Part shown: positions 9,401 through 18,900 of the stretch, in pieces
Numbering within the stretch: position 1 is the first letter of the stretch
Layout of the letters: every line of letters starts with the position of its first letter
Origin: JAVXTH01 sp036641395
Lineage (GTDB): Bacteria; Bacillota_I; Bacilli_A; Erysipelotrichales; Erysipelotrichaceae
NCBI GenBank assembly: GCA_036641395.1
Contig: JAVWEY010000009.1
Span: 1-41,448, forward strand
Reading direction: 5' to 3'
Length of the DNA stretch: 41,448 nucleotides
Notes under the pieces: model-generated
What the model was told of the DNA's origin: nothing
Database searches by the model: none
The model's input: only the letters and a program-made list of their open reading frames with translations
Translations under genes and position numbers: made by a program

Positions 9401-9897
9401 GTTTTGACATACTTTATCATCAAGCTGATAAAGCTTTGTATAGTGCTAAGTGCCAAGGTAATAATAATGTTTCAATTTATGGGGAAGAGAATATGGTATC
9501 GATTCATAATTGGATACATGATGCGAAAATGATTTTGGATGATATAAAAGATTGTGTTTATGTTTGTGATAAAGATACTTATGAATTAATTTACGCAAAT
9601 AAGAGTCTATGCCAAGCTATGAATGTGAATCAATATCAATGTGTTGGGAAAAAGTGTTATGAAATCTTAATGCATAAGCATAAACCATGTGATTTTTGCT
9701 TCATGAAGAAGATAGGACTAAATAAAATGCATACTTGTTTGTTTAGAGGACCGGATCAGGTACATGTATTTTTAATGCGTGGAGAAAATATTAAGCATAA
9801 CGATTCAATATTTCATATTGAAATAGCAATTGATGTAAGTGATATTGATCCAATCAAGTTAAAACAAAATGAGGTGAAGGCATATGAAAGCAAATAA
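6412..9897 (+). CDS. Dual-receiver c-di-GMP protein: REC-GGDEF(degenerate)-EAL-PAS-REC-GGDEF-PAS-like
   Basis: A soluble 1161-residue protein that should both make and break cyclic di-GMP. Domains in order: receiver 1 (about 13-125; Asp19/20, phospho-Asp64, Lys116); a GGDEF-like domain (147-300) whose signature is replaced by RIESD (223-227), so probably inactive; an EAL phosphodiesterase domain (310-565) with EAL at 347-349, SVNIS, ELTES, MMDDFGSGYSS, VLKID and IAEGAET all present; a PAS-like domain (about 595-712); receiver 2 (727-845; phospho-Asp779, Lys831); a full GGDEF cyclase (868-1025) with RxxD inhibitory site (933-936) and GGDEF (942-946); and a C-terminal PAS-like segment with Cys1077, 1082, 1093 and 1096. 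AGGAG at 6401-6405 fits the ATG. It overlaps the next kinase gene by 14 bases, so the kinases are likely partners of its receivers. Confidence 0.93.
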   Translation: MVEDYKMADNSKKTVLIVDDNQINRLILSKVLTNHYHVLEAENGKVALDILSLQKDNIIAIMLDLMMPVMDGFEVLKRLRNDEQYVNLPIVVTTGSGNNDSEKQALSLGAWDFVTKPYDADIILFRLNNAIERSQYSALQRLKYLSEYDALTGIYNKTKFFDATRNMLDAFSNERFVFLRFDVDRFQLINSFFGTEEGDKLLIYICDNLAKDGKSCEKATYGRIESDVVAFCTLYDKENIETIVRLAKKKLALFNLNYDIVPSIGLYVIDDRSISVEEMYNRATLAAKTCKGNYVGFYAYYNESMSAAINAEQEITNDMNSALEKGEFQIYIQPQYNIHTNLPCGGEALVRWFHPNKGLVLPSVFIPIFERNGFITKLDYYVWEQACKLLHHWIEQGKNPYPLSVNISRVNVYNPNLVEMLLGLVYRYQLEPSLLNLELTESAYTDSPIAMKKVMSQLQSNGFVVMMDDFGSGYSSLSLLKDIMIDVLKIDMRFLSVTEFPGRGENIIASIIRMAKWLKIPVIAEGAETIEQVDFLRSVGCDYVQGFYYALPMPAFEYEQLCDKLKNGVSLLMDQKTDYFDYDELFSLAPDMKMLFGSALQAAVIYEFADNQIEPIRVNDAYYALLGHDDMLRTTSNLLDLVKSEYIGIILKTFTACVNNQSVFECEYERACSDGKEIWIQSKLHYVATVGSKHIIIGELTDISMRRELEVKLRKYEQNEKNQETRNQTILIVDDIATNRMILMNMLQENFFFLEAENGEEAIKILLDNPNQIDLILLDINMPVMDGNEFMKYKNNKSNLEGIPVIMVTDEDSTLQQTQAFSLGADDYIVKPFVEAVVKRRIDNVLKLTHRFKEMVHAYNSVSQQVNIDQMTGLINRVSAQEMITQQLACSQGTCVMVMLDIDNFKEINERNGHDYGDKVLFEVGKKMRHHFRKNDIVARMGGDEFAAFVRDIPDVAGVKEKAKSLCNDIASIKIAGENASLSCSLGLALSSSIYHSFDILYHQADKALYSAKCQGNNNVSIYGEENMVSIHNWIHDAKMILDDIKDCVYVCDKDTYELIYANKSLCQAMNVNQYQCVGKKCYEILMHKHKPCDFCFMKKIGLNKMHTCLFRGPDQVHVFLMRGENIKHNDSIFHIEIAIDVSDIDPIKLKQNEVKAYESK

Positions 9898-12800
9898 TGA
9901 TGTAGATGTATATTCTATCTTAAAATATTGCGGGATTCAATATTGGACTTATTATCCTAAAGATCAACATGTTGTTCCAGGAGATATTGTTATGGATGAA
10001 CTTAATAATCCAGAATTATGGAAAGATTATCCACAAAAGATGGTAATAAAAGGTTTAATTCATAAAACATCAATCAGTGATTGGCTTCAACTTCATCAAG
10101 ATGTTGTTTGTGGGAAAGAAGAAATAACAAGCGAAATATTAGTGAATGAAAATGGTACTTTGATTTGGAAGAAAGTGCAATATCATATGACATTTGATGA
10201 AAATAGGAATGTTGTTAAAGCATTGGGAACGGCAGAAAACATTAGTGTTTATAAAGACTTATCGCAGCATTATGCGATTGCTGCAAATCAATGTGATATA
10301 AGTCAATGGATGTTTGATCTTGAAACTCATACAATGTATGACTTGAATAATGCAACTGAAATTGATTATTTTAAGAATGTGACAACGATTGAGAATGTAC
10401 CGGAAGTATTTCGCGAAGCAGATAGTCCACTTTTAAGAGAAGATCTACCAGCAATGCAAGAAATGTATAGGAAAATTTATGCTGGTGAAAAGACAGCGAG
10501 AAGCATTGGTCGTTGGCGTAATAAAAATAGCGATGTATCGTGGTGGTATGAAATTACTTATACAACACTATTTGATGATAATGAAAAACCAATTAAAGCG
10601 ATAGGAACAGCTAAGGATATATCAAAACGAGTTCGTTTAGAAGCACGCTATGAAGATGAATTTAAATGGCGTAATCTTCATAACCAAGAAGTTGTTGGTT
10701 CTTATAAATTAAATCTATCAAAAAATATATGTGAAGATGGTCAAAGTGATAATGCGAAAGTCCTAAGTTTTCAAGGGGATGGAAGCGTTGATGACTTTTT
10801 TGAACGTGAGTATCAAATTCATGTTTATCCTGAAGAACTTTTGGAATATAAAAATGTTTTTAATCGATTAAATTTACTTGAAAACTTTAGAAAAGGTAAA
10901 ACGAATTTATCTAAAGAAAGTTATATGGACTTTGGCGATGGCAGAATTATTTGGACTAAAGTTGAGATTGAAATGTTCTTAAATCCTAATACAGGAGATG
11001 CCGAAGCATTTATTTATGCAATTGATATTGATCAAAAAAAGGTATCGAGAGAGTTAGTCGATGCTGTAGTAGCACTTGATTATGATTACTTAGCGCTGCT
11101 AGATCTTGTGAATGGGTCTTATATGTTGTTTGCACAGTTTAGTGGAGAAACATCACTTCCACCAATGCATGCAGCAAGTTATGAACATGAAGTAAAGGTA
11201 TATGCTCATAAATACTTAGTTGATGAGGATATTGAGCGTAATATCCATGAAATGTCGTTAAAAAACGTATTAAAAGAGTTGGATAAGCATAATGTTTATA
11301 CAACATTTTGTCGTGTAAGAGAAGATAATGGATTGATTACAAGAAAGAAATTACAGTTTTCTTATTTAGATCGACCTCACCAAAAAATTGTATTAACGCG
11401 TAGTGATATTACGGATATTTATAATGAAGAACAAAAGAAAAATGAGATATTAGGCACAGCCCTTTTATCTGCTCAACAAGCTAGTAATGCGAAATCTGAA
11501 TTTTTATCGCATATGTCACATGAAATAAGAACACCGATGAATGCGATTATTGGCATGGCTTCATTAGCTGCAGATTGTGTTGATGATCCTCAACTGGTAT
11601 CTCAATATATTTCTAAAGTTGGAATATCAGCACGTTTCTTACTAACGCTAATCAATGATATTTTAGATATGTCACGCATTGAAAGTGGCAAGGTTTTTAT
11701 TCGTAATGAAAGTATCCCTTTTGAAGATTTTGTTAATGATATCAATGATATTTTTTATTCACAAGCTACTGAAAAAGGAATAGATTATGAAGCAATTCTA
11801 ACGAGTTCCTTAGATGATGAATACATAGGCGATGCGATGAAATTACAACAAGTTTTGGTAAATATAATTGCGAATGCGATTAAGTTTACACCAAGTGGAG
11901 GCAAAGTACAGTTTATCATTTCGCAAACAGCTAAAAAAGGTAACAAAGCACGAATGAAATTTACGGTGAATGATTCTGGAATTGGAATTAATTCTGAATT
12001 TTTATCACATTTATTTGAACCTTTTGAACAACAACAATCAGGTTCTACAACGCCTTATGTAGGTACAGGCCTGGGTCTTGCTATTTGTAAGAATTTAGTT
12101 GAACTGATGGGTGGTACTATTAGTGTTAATAGTATTGAAGGCATTGGTAGTGAGTTTGTAGTAGAATTAAGTCTTGGTATTTCGAAGAAAAATAAGATAA
12201 AAACGGATTCGAATTTTCAAATGCATTTAAAGAAATTAAACGCACTTATTATTGATGATGATGTGCTTATTTGTGAACATACTTTAGAAATATTCAAAGA
12301 AATGCATATGAAAGCGGAATATGTAACAAATGGGCTAAAAGCAATTGAAAAGATACAGCATCAATTAGAAAAAGGTAAGACTTATGATATTATTTTAATT
12401 GATTGGAAAATGCCAGAAATGAATGGAATTGAAACAACCCGTGAAATAAGAAAAATGGTAGGTAGTGATGTTACAATTATTATTATGACGGCATATGATT
12501 GGGTCTTGATTGAAGAAGAAGCATATCAAGCAGGTGTTAATTTATTGATTTCTAAACCGGTTTTTAAGTCATCTTTAAGTAGTGCCATTGAAAAATTCTA
12601 TAATGGATTAGATGGGTTAGAAAGAAATGCGGTGCCACAAGTATTTGATTTTACTGGTAAACGGGTGTTATTAGTTGAAGATCATCCGCTTAATATTGAA
12701 GTTGCGAAGAAGTTATTAAACACTAAGAATTTAAAGGTAGAGGTAGCAGAGAATGGGTTACAAGCAATTGAACTATTTGCACAACGAGATGTTGGTTATT

Positions 12801-13042
12801 TTGATGCGATTTTAATGGATATCCGAATGCCGATTATGGATGGAATTACCGCTGCTAAATCAATTCGTCAGATGCGTAAAGAAGATGCGATGAATATTCC
12901 AATCATTGCAATGACAGCGAATGCATTTGATGAAGATATTAAAAAAACAAAAGATGCGGGAATGAATGCCCATCTTGCAAAGCCGATTGAACCAATATTG
13001 TTATATCAGACCTTGCATAATTTTTTATTTAAGGAGGATTAA
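9884..13042 (+). CDS. Soluble hybrid sensor histidine kinase: multi-PAS-HisKA-HATPase-REC-REC
   Basis: The 1052-residue protein has no membrane segment. The first 520 residues hold three or four PAS-type domains (about 15-125, 130-250, 260-385, 390-515; boundaries approximate), with the usual GTAENIS and GTAKDIS ends. The kinase core follows: phospho-His546 in SHEIRTP, N box with Asn664, DSGIG (697-701) and GTGLGL (727-732). Two receivers follow, with phospho-Asp840 in LIDWKMPEMNG and Asp979 in LMDIRMPIMDG. There is no HPt domain, so onward transfer needs another protein. It starts inside the 3' end of the dual-receiver c-di-GMP gene (GAGGTGAA site) and is followed after three bases by a paralogous kinase. 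Confidence 0.93.
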   Translation: MKANNDVDVYSILKYCGIQYWTYYPKDQHVVPGDIVMDELNNPELWKDYPQKMVIKGLIHKTSISDWLQLHQDVVCGKEEITSEILVNENGTLIWKKVQYHMTFDENRNVVKALGTAENISVYKDLSQHYAIAANQCDISQWMFDLETHTMYDLNNATEIDYFKNVTTIENVPEVFREADSPLLREDLPAMQEMYRKIYAGEKTARSIGRWRNKNSDVSWWYEITYTTLFDDNEKPIKAIGTAKDISKRVRLEARYEDEFKWRNLHNQEVVGSYKLNLSKNICEDGQSDNAKVLSFQGDGSVDDFFEREYQIHVYPEELLEYKNVFNRLNLLENFRKGKTNLSKESYMDFGDGRIIWTKVEIEMFLNPNTGDAEAFIYAIDIDQKKVSRELVDAVVALDYDYLALLDLVNGSYMLFAQFSGETSLPPMHAASYEHEVKVYAHKYLVDEDIERNIHEMSLKNVLKELDKHNVYTTFCRVREDNGLITRKKLQFSYLDRPHQKIVLTRSDITDIYNEEQKKNEILGTALLSAQQASNAKSEFLSHMSHEIRTPMNAIIGMASLAADCVDDPQLVSQYISKVGISARFLLTLINDILDMSRIESGKVFIRNESIPFEDFVNDINDIFYSQATEKGIDYEAILTSSLDDEYIGDAMKLQQVLVNIIANAIKFTPSGGKVQFIISQTAKKGNKARMKFTVNDSGIGINSEFLSHLFEPFEQQQSGSTTPYVGTGLGLAICKNLVELMGGTISVNSIEGIGSEFVVELSLGISKKNKIKTDSNFQMHLKKLNALIIDDDVLICEHTLEIFKEMHMKAEYVTNGLKAIEKIQHQLEKGKTYDIILIDWKMPEMNGIETTREIRKMVGSDVTIIIMTAYDWVLIEEEAYQAGVNLLISKPVFKSSLSSAIEKFYNGLDGLERNAVPQVFDFTGKRVLLVEDHPLNIEVAKKLLNTKNLKVEVAENGLQAIELFAQRDVGYFDAILMDIRMPIMDGITAAKSIRQMRKEDAMNIPIIAMTANAFDEDIKKTKDAGMNAHLAKPIEPILLYQTLHNFLFKED

Positions 13043-13045
13043 CAA

Positions 13046-15814
13046 ATGTTGCAATCATCGCTTATTAAAGAAGAATTAATGAGATTATCTTTACCAATTG
13101 GAATTATTATTGTAAGCAGTTATCCAGAATACAATATTATTTATGCGAATAAAAAATTGAGTGAAATGTTAGGTTATAAAGATGAGAATGAATCAATTAG
13201 CGGTATATATAAATCAGCTTGGGATTTTATTTATAATGAAGATATTAAAAGATTAAAAGAAGAAGCCGATGTTCATAATGGAAGTTTAGAAGCATATGAA
13301 GTTACTTTTCGGATTGTTAGAAAAGACGGTAGTTTAATTTGGGTTAATCAATGTTCTCAACATCAAAGGGGTGAAGATGGACAAGAACTAGTTTACGCTT
13401 ACTATACGGATATGACGAAGCAAAAACGGGTGGAACAGGCACTTAGAGAAAGTGAATCACGTTATGCTGCAGCAATTCATTCTGCTGATATTAATATTTG
13501 GGAATATAATTATGCATTAGATGAAATGATTATTTATTCAAAATCACCGAAAGTAAATCCGAAAAATTATGTTGTTGCCAACTACTTAAAAGAGGCCGTA
13601 AATGGAGGCCATATTCGTGAGGATAGTGCAATTTTATTATTTGATATGATAGATAGATTAAAACGAGGAGAAAAAGAAGTAACCGCTGATTTATGGATTC
13701 GAAATTCATGGAAAGATGATTATTGGTGTGAGCGAGTTATTTATACCAATGCCTTTGACGATGAAGGAAAACCAGTGAGAGCCTATTGTGTAGGACGTGA
13801 TATTACTACGGAAAAAGAAGCAGAGAAGCGATATCATGATGAACTTGCTTATCGTGAAGCAATGCAAAAAGCGACGATGGTGTCGATTAACGTTAATTTA
13901 ACTAAAAATATTATTTTGGATTATAAAAGTATCTTCACTGAAGTAAATGATAATATGAAGAACGCAGTTAATGTTCAAGCATATTTTGATAATCTTTATA
14001 GTGAACTTGCTACAAAAGAGATGCAACAACAATGTAAGTCGGTGTTTAATATTGAAAGTTTACTTAAACAGTTTGCAACTGGAAAGACAACAATTTCACT
14101 TGAATTAATTCGTAAAATTAATGGTCGACGTTATTGGACAATGTTAACTGCTCATATGATGAAGAAAGAGAATGGAGAAATTATTGCTTTCTTATATTCA
14201 ACAGATATTACTAATGAGCGAACGATGCAACACATTATGAATGCAGTGGTAAAAACGGATTATGATTTTTTAGTTGTTATTGATGCAACCCGTAATTCTG
14301 CAGTTCGTTATAGTGAAAAGAATCTTCAAAATGATTATGCGTATCAAAGTGAAGCTTTTGAACCTGAAACATTGAAATATGTTGAACAGTATATTATTAA
14401 AAGTGATATTAAACGAGTAGAAAAAGAATTAACGCTTCGTAACATAATCAAACAACTTGAAAATCAAACGACTTATAGTATCTTTTATGGAATGCCGAAT
14501 GAAGATGGTGGTATCTATAAAAAAGAATTACGTTTTAGTTACATTAATCGAGAATTATTAAGTATTTTGATGACAAGAATTGATATTAGTGAAGCGGTTG
14601 AAGAACAAGAAAAGCGAAATAAGGAACTAGTTGAAGCGGTCACAATGGCGCAACATGCGAATGCGGCTAAATCAGAGTTTTTATCGCGTATTTCTCATGA
14701 ATTAAGAACGCCAATGAATGCAATTATGGGGATGGATCAATTAGCGATGCAGCATCTTCTTGAACCAGATTTCTTGGCTGATTGTATTGAAAAATCACAA
14801 TATGCTTCACGTTATTTATTACAGTTATTAAATGATATTTTAGATATGTCTAAAATTGAAACAGGTAAAGTAACATTAAAAAATGAACCTTTTGTTTGTG
14901 CAACTTTTTTGGATTCAATCAATATTATTATTGAAGAACAAGCGAGTAATAAAGGCGTTCGTTATATTGTAAGTAAATTTGAAGGACTTCCATATCGTTA
15001 CATTGGTGATAGTGTAAGACTTCAACAAATATTAATTAATATATTAACGAATGCAGTTAAGTTTACTGCGAAACGTGGAGTTGTGCATTTAGATATTGCA
15101 CAGTTGAGTGTAGAAGGGAAAATAGCTAATATTTGTTTTACAATTAGCGATACTGGTATTGGTATTAGTGAAGCATTTTTAAGTGAGTTGTTTAACCCAT
15201 TTGCCCAAGAACATAATGGATTACAATCAAGTTATGGAGGAAGTGGCTTAGGACTTGCTATATCTAAAAATCTTGCAGAACTTATGGGAGGTAATATTTT
15301 AGTAGAGAGTACACTTAGTAAAGGTACAACTTTCAAGGTACAAATTCCCCTTGAAATTTTAAGTGATGATCGAAAGATTGAAGAAGATAAGCATAGCTTA
15401 CATAAGGATCAAGATTATGATTTTAGCGATAAACGTATTTTGTTAGTTGAAGATCAACCAATTAATGTGATGGTTGCCAAGAAACTGTTAGAATATAAAA
15501 ATGCCATTGTTGATGTGGCGGAAAATGGTAAGATAGCATGTGCTATGTTTGAAAATAGTAAAGAATCTATGTATGATGCAGTGTTGATGGATATCCGAAT
15601 GCCGATTATGGATGGATATGAAGCGACGAAAGTGATTCGTAGTTCAAAGCATACTCAGGCAAAAAGAATACCGATTATCGCAATGACTGCGAATGCTTTT
15701 GATGAGGATGTAAATAAATCAAAAGTAGCGGGAATGAATGCACATTTACCAAAGCCAATTGATGCTTTATTGTTATATGAAACGCTTTATGAAGCGATAG
15801 CAAAGAGTAAATAA
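13046..15814 (+). CDS. Soluble hybrid sensor histidine kinase: PAS(x4)-HisKA-HATPase-REC
   Basis: This 922-residue paralogue of the preceding kinase begins with a classical PAS fold (about 10-128: NIIYANKKLSEMLGY, then YTDMTKQ), followed by further PAS-type domains (135-255, 265-390, 395-515). The core has phospho-His551 in SHELRTP, N box with Asn669, DTGIG (702-706) and GSGLGL (732-737). One receiver ends the protein (phospho-Asp849 in LMDIRMPIMDG). It has one receiver where its neighbour has two. No membrane segments or HPt are present. The ribosome binding site AAGGAGGAT is very strong. The two kinases align from the third PAS region through the end, indicating tandem duplication. Confidence 0.93.
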   Translation: MLQSSLIKEELMRLSLPIGIIIVSSYPEYNIIYANKKLSEMLGYKDENESISGIYKSAWDFIYNEDIKRLKEEADVHNGSLEAYEVTFRIVRKDGSLIWVNQCSQHQRGEDGQELVYAYYTDMTKQKRVEQALRESESRYAAAIHSADINIWEYNYALDEMIIYSKSPKVNPKNYVVANYLKEAVNGGHIREDSAILLFDMIDRLKRGEKEVTADLWIRNSWKDDYWCERVIYTNAFDDEGKPVRAYCVGRDITTEKEAEKRYHDELAYREAMQKATMVSINVNLTKNIILDYKSIFTEVNDNMKNAVNVQAYFDNLYSELATKEMQQQCKSVFNIESLLKQFATGKTTISLELIRKINGRRYWTMLTAHMMKKENGEIIAFLYSTDITNERTMQHIMNAVVKTDYDFLVVIDATRNSAVRYSEKNLQNDYAYQSEAFEPETLKYVEQYIIKSDIKRVEKELTLRNIIKQLENQTTYSIFYGMPNEDGGIYKKELRFSYINRELLSILMTRIDISEAVEEQEKRNKELVEAVTMAQHANAAKSEFLSRISHELRTPMNAIMGMDQLAMQHLLEPDFLADCIEKSQYASRYLLQLLNDILDMSKIETGKVTLKNEPFVCATFLDSINIIIEEQASNKGVRYIVSKFEGLPYRYIGDSVRLQQILINILTNAVKFTAKRGVVHLDIAQLSVEGKIANICFTISDTGIGISEAFLSELFNPFAQEHNGLQSSYGGSGLGLAISKNLAELMGGNILVESTLSKGTTFKVQIPLEILSDDRKIEEDKHSLHKDQDYDFSDKRILLVEDQPINVMVAKKLLEYKNAIVDVAENGKIACAMFENSKESMYDAVLMDIRMPIMDGYEATKVIRSSKHTQAKRIPIIAMTANAFDEDVNKSKVAGMNAHLPKPIDALLLYETLYEAIAKSK

Positions 15815-15930
15815 GAGTGATAGGTGTTACAAACATCTCCACTAATGGATATATTTTGTGTTAAATATAAAAATATAGTTATATTTTTAGTTATTTTTGA
15901 TGTATAAGAAGTAATAATTACTTAAAAAGA

Positions 15931-15959
15931 TTGTGTTAAAGATGAATTCAGGCTACAAT
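15931..15959 (+). promoter_or_regulatory. Sigma-A promoter for the membrane GGDEF gene
   Basis: TTGTGT (15931-15936) and TACAAT (15954-15959) have a 17-base spacer, about 27 bases before the ATG at 15987. An AT-only inverted repeat at 15863-15886 followed by Ts might weakly end the upstream operon. The gene is therefore probably a separate transcription unit. Confidence 0.6.
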
Positions 15960-15986
15960 TGATAATAAGTAGTAAAGGGGATTTGT

Positions 15987-18900
15987 ATGAGTATAAAGAA
16001 AACAACGATTAATCTAGTATTTATTATAATTGTCATCGTGTCATCCGCTCTAGTTTTATGGGATTTTTCTTTTCAATTGCAAAATACATTGAAGAAAGAA
16101 ACGTATCGTACACTTGATGAAGTATCACAACATTATAATAAGACTTTTGTTGATCGAATTAATCATAATACGATAACTCTAAAAGTTCTTTCTGATGCTT
16201 TAGAAGCCAAACAAAATTGGTTGCCTGAAGAACTTTCAACTTTGCTACAAAATGCAGTAGATGATGGTGGATATACTAAACTAGTAGTAAGTGGGAAAGA
16301 TGGAATTAGTTATTCAAATTGTAAAGAAGTAGTTGATATTAATAATCGTGATTATTTTGTAAAAGCAATGAATGGGGAAAGTAATGTAACTCAACCAATG
16401 GATTCACTTACTACAGGTGAAAAGACAATCATCATATCTGTTCCGATTTTTAAAGATGGATTGAGTAATGGAATATTATTTGGCGTTTATCCTATTTCAA
16501 CAGCAGGTACTCTGCTATTAGATTCAACTTATTATAGTGATGGTTATGGATTTGTTATATCTCCGGATGGATCTATTATTTTTTCAAGTAAACATGAAGA
16601 TCGATTATCAAAGGAGAATAATTTATTTCATTTTTTTAGTAAGACAGAAATTATTGATTCTTCAATTAAAGATTTAAAGAATATAATTAAGAATAAGGAA
16701 AGTAAAAACTTTGAGTTTAATTATAAAGGGGAAAAGCGGTTTGTAAGTTTAATGCCATCTACGGTAAATGATTGGTATACTTTTAGTATTGCTTCTGATA
16801 CTTTAATGCTGAAACAAGAAAAGGCTACGAATCGGGTTGTTATGGTTTTAATTATAAAACTTATTTTATTAACAATTGTGGTATCGGCATGGATTACTTA
16901 TCATAATCTTAAACGTCGTAAAGAAGTAATTGTTGCGAATAATAAATATCAATCTTTATTAGATAATATTAATGGTGGCGTTATCGTTACAAAGCATTCT
17001 AGGCAAGCAGATGAAATTATTGTAAATTATATAAGCAATGGTTTTAGTAATATGACTGGATATACCCTTGAAGATATAAATTCTCTTTATCATGGTCGTT
17101 TTGTTGATATGATGTTTGAAGAAGATTTTAATCAAGCTTTTGAAGATTATTTAGAACAGTCAAAGGATCATAATAATTATCATATTTCTTATCGTATACA
17201 CGGAAAGAATAAGGAAGCAATTTGGGTAATTGATCGTGGGTATGTAGTGAAAGATGACACGGGTATTTATAATCATAGTATTATTACAGATATTACTACA
17301 TTAAAGAAACAAGAAGAAGAGTTGAAATTAAGTGAAAACCGATTCTCAGTTGCGATTAATGCTTCAAGTGGAACCTTATTTGAAGTAGATTTAAAAAACA
17401 AAGTATATACTCATTTTGAAAATGCTGAACGTATATTTGGGGTTAAAGGAGAGGTATTATTAAGAGAAACAGGTAAATTTTCTGCTTTGCCTTATCATGA
17501 ATTTGCAGAAGCAATTCCAGCTTATTTCTTTCATGATGAAGATATCACTCTTGTTAAGGGTAAGATGAAAGAATTATTAACAAAAGGTATAGTTAGTTTT
17601 GATGCAAGACTACGCCGTTATGATAATTCCTTTATTTGGGCAAGAGTGGATTTAAGTATTATTAAGGATGAACATCAAAAGCCATCACGCTTAGTTGGTT
17701 ATATGTCGGATATTGATGGTATTAAAAAACAAACGGAATGGTTAGAGAATAAAGTTCAAATTGATGCAATGACTGGGTTATATAATCGTGTCGCAATGGA
17801 TGCTTTATGTAATAAAGCAATTCAAAATAATCCTTTAGAGAGAATGGCGTTAATCGTTTTAGATATTGATGATTTTAAGAGTATTAATGATAATTATGGT
17901 CATGCATTTGGCGATGTTGTTTTAATAGAGGTTTGTGCTAAACTTAAAAAAACATTTAGAAGTGACGATATTTTAGGAAGAATGGGTGGCGATGAGTTTG
18001 CTATTCTTATGAGAAATATTGCGGATATTAGTGGTGTATTAAAAAAGGTAACCGAATTGTCGAATGAACTAAGACAAACATATCTTGGTGATAAAAAGGA
18101 TCATAAGATTACAAGTAGTATGGGAATTGTGATTATTGAGAATCGTGATAAAGATACATTTGATTCCTATTATCGAAAAGGTGATGCTGCTTTATATCAA
18201 TCGAAACAAAGTGGTAAAGATCAATTTGTTCTTTATCAAGATAAGGATGCAAAACAGTATCCGATTAAGAGTGATTTAACGAAAGATGTAGAACGTTCAA
18301 ATCTTAAGAGCACTTATAATTTAGAAGAGCATATATTTGATTTATTGTATGCAAGTAATAATTTCGCAGTAAGTATTCGTATGGCACTTGCAGCGATTGG
18401 TCAATATTTCCATGTAAGTCGTGTTGCTATCTTTGAATGTTATGAAGAACATCGATCACTTCGTAATATTTTCGAATGGTGTAACGATGGTGTAGTTTCT
18501 GTTATTGATCAATTACAAAATGTATTAATTCATTCAGGTGAAGAGAGTATTATGAATAGTTTTGATGAAAATGGTCTCTTATATTGTAATAATGTAAACG
18601 AATTATCACCATATATTCGTGATTTAATGAAAGCGCAAGGAATTATGTCTACATTACAGGTGACAATTGTTAATGATGAAAAGACTTATGGAATGATTGG
18701 ATTTGGTGCATGTGATGAGTATCGAGTATGGACAAGTGAAGAAATCTCAAAACTATCTTATCTGGCGAAAATATTAAGTGTTTTCTTATTTAAGAAAGAA
18801 GCGGAAGCGACGTTAATTGAGAATTTGCATACACGTTTAAAGATACTAGATATATTACCAGATTATATTTGTGTAGTTAATCCAGAACATCATACAATTG

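Noticed and set aside
15863..15886. AT-only inverted repeat after the second hybrid kinase, possible terminator
   Set aside because: The stem has no G-C pair and the T tract is short; too weak to call.
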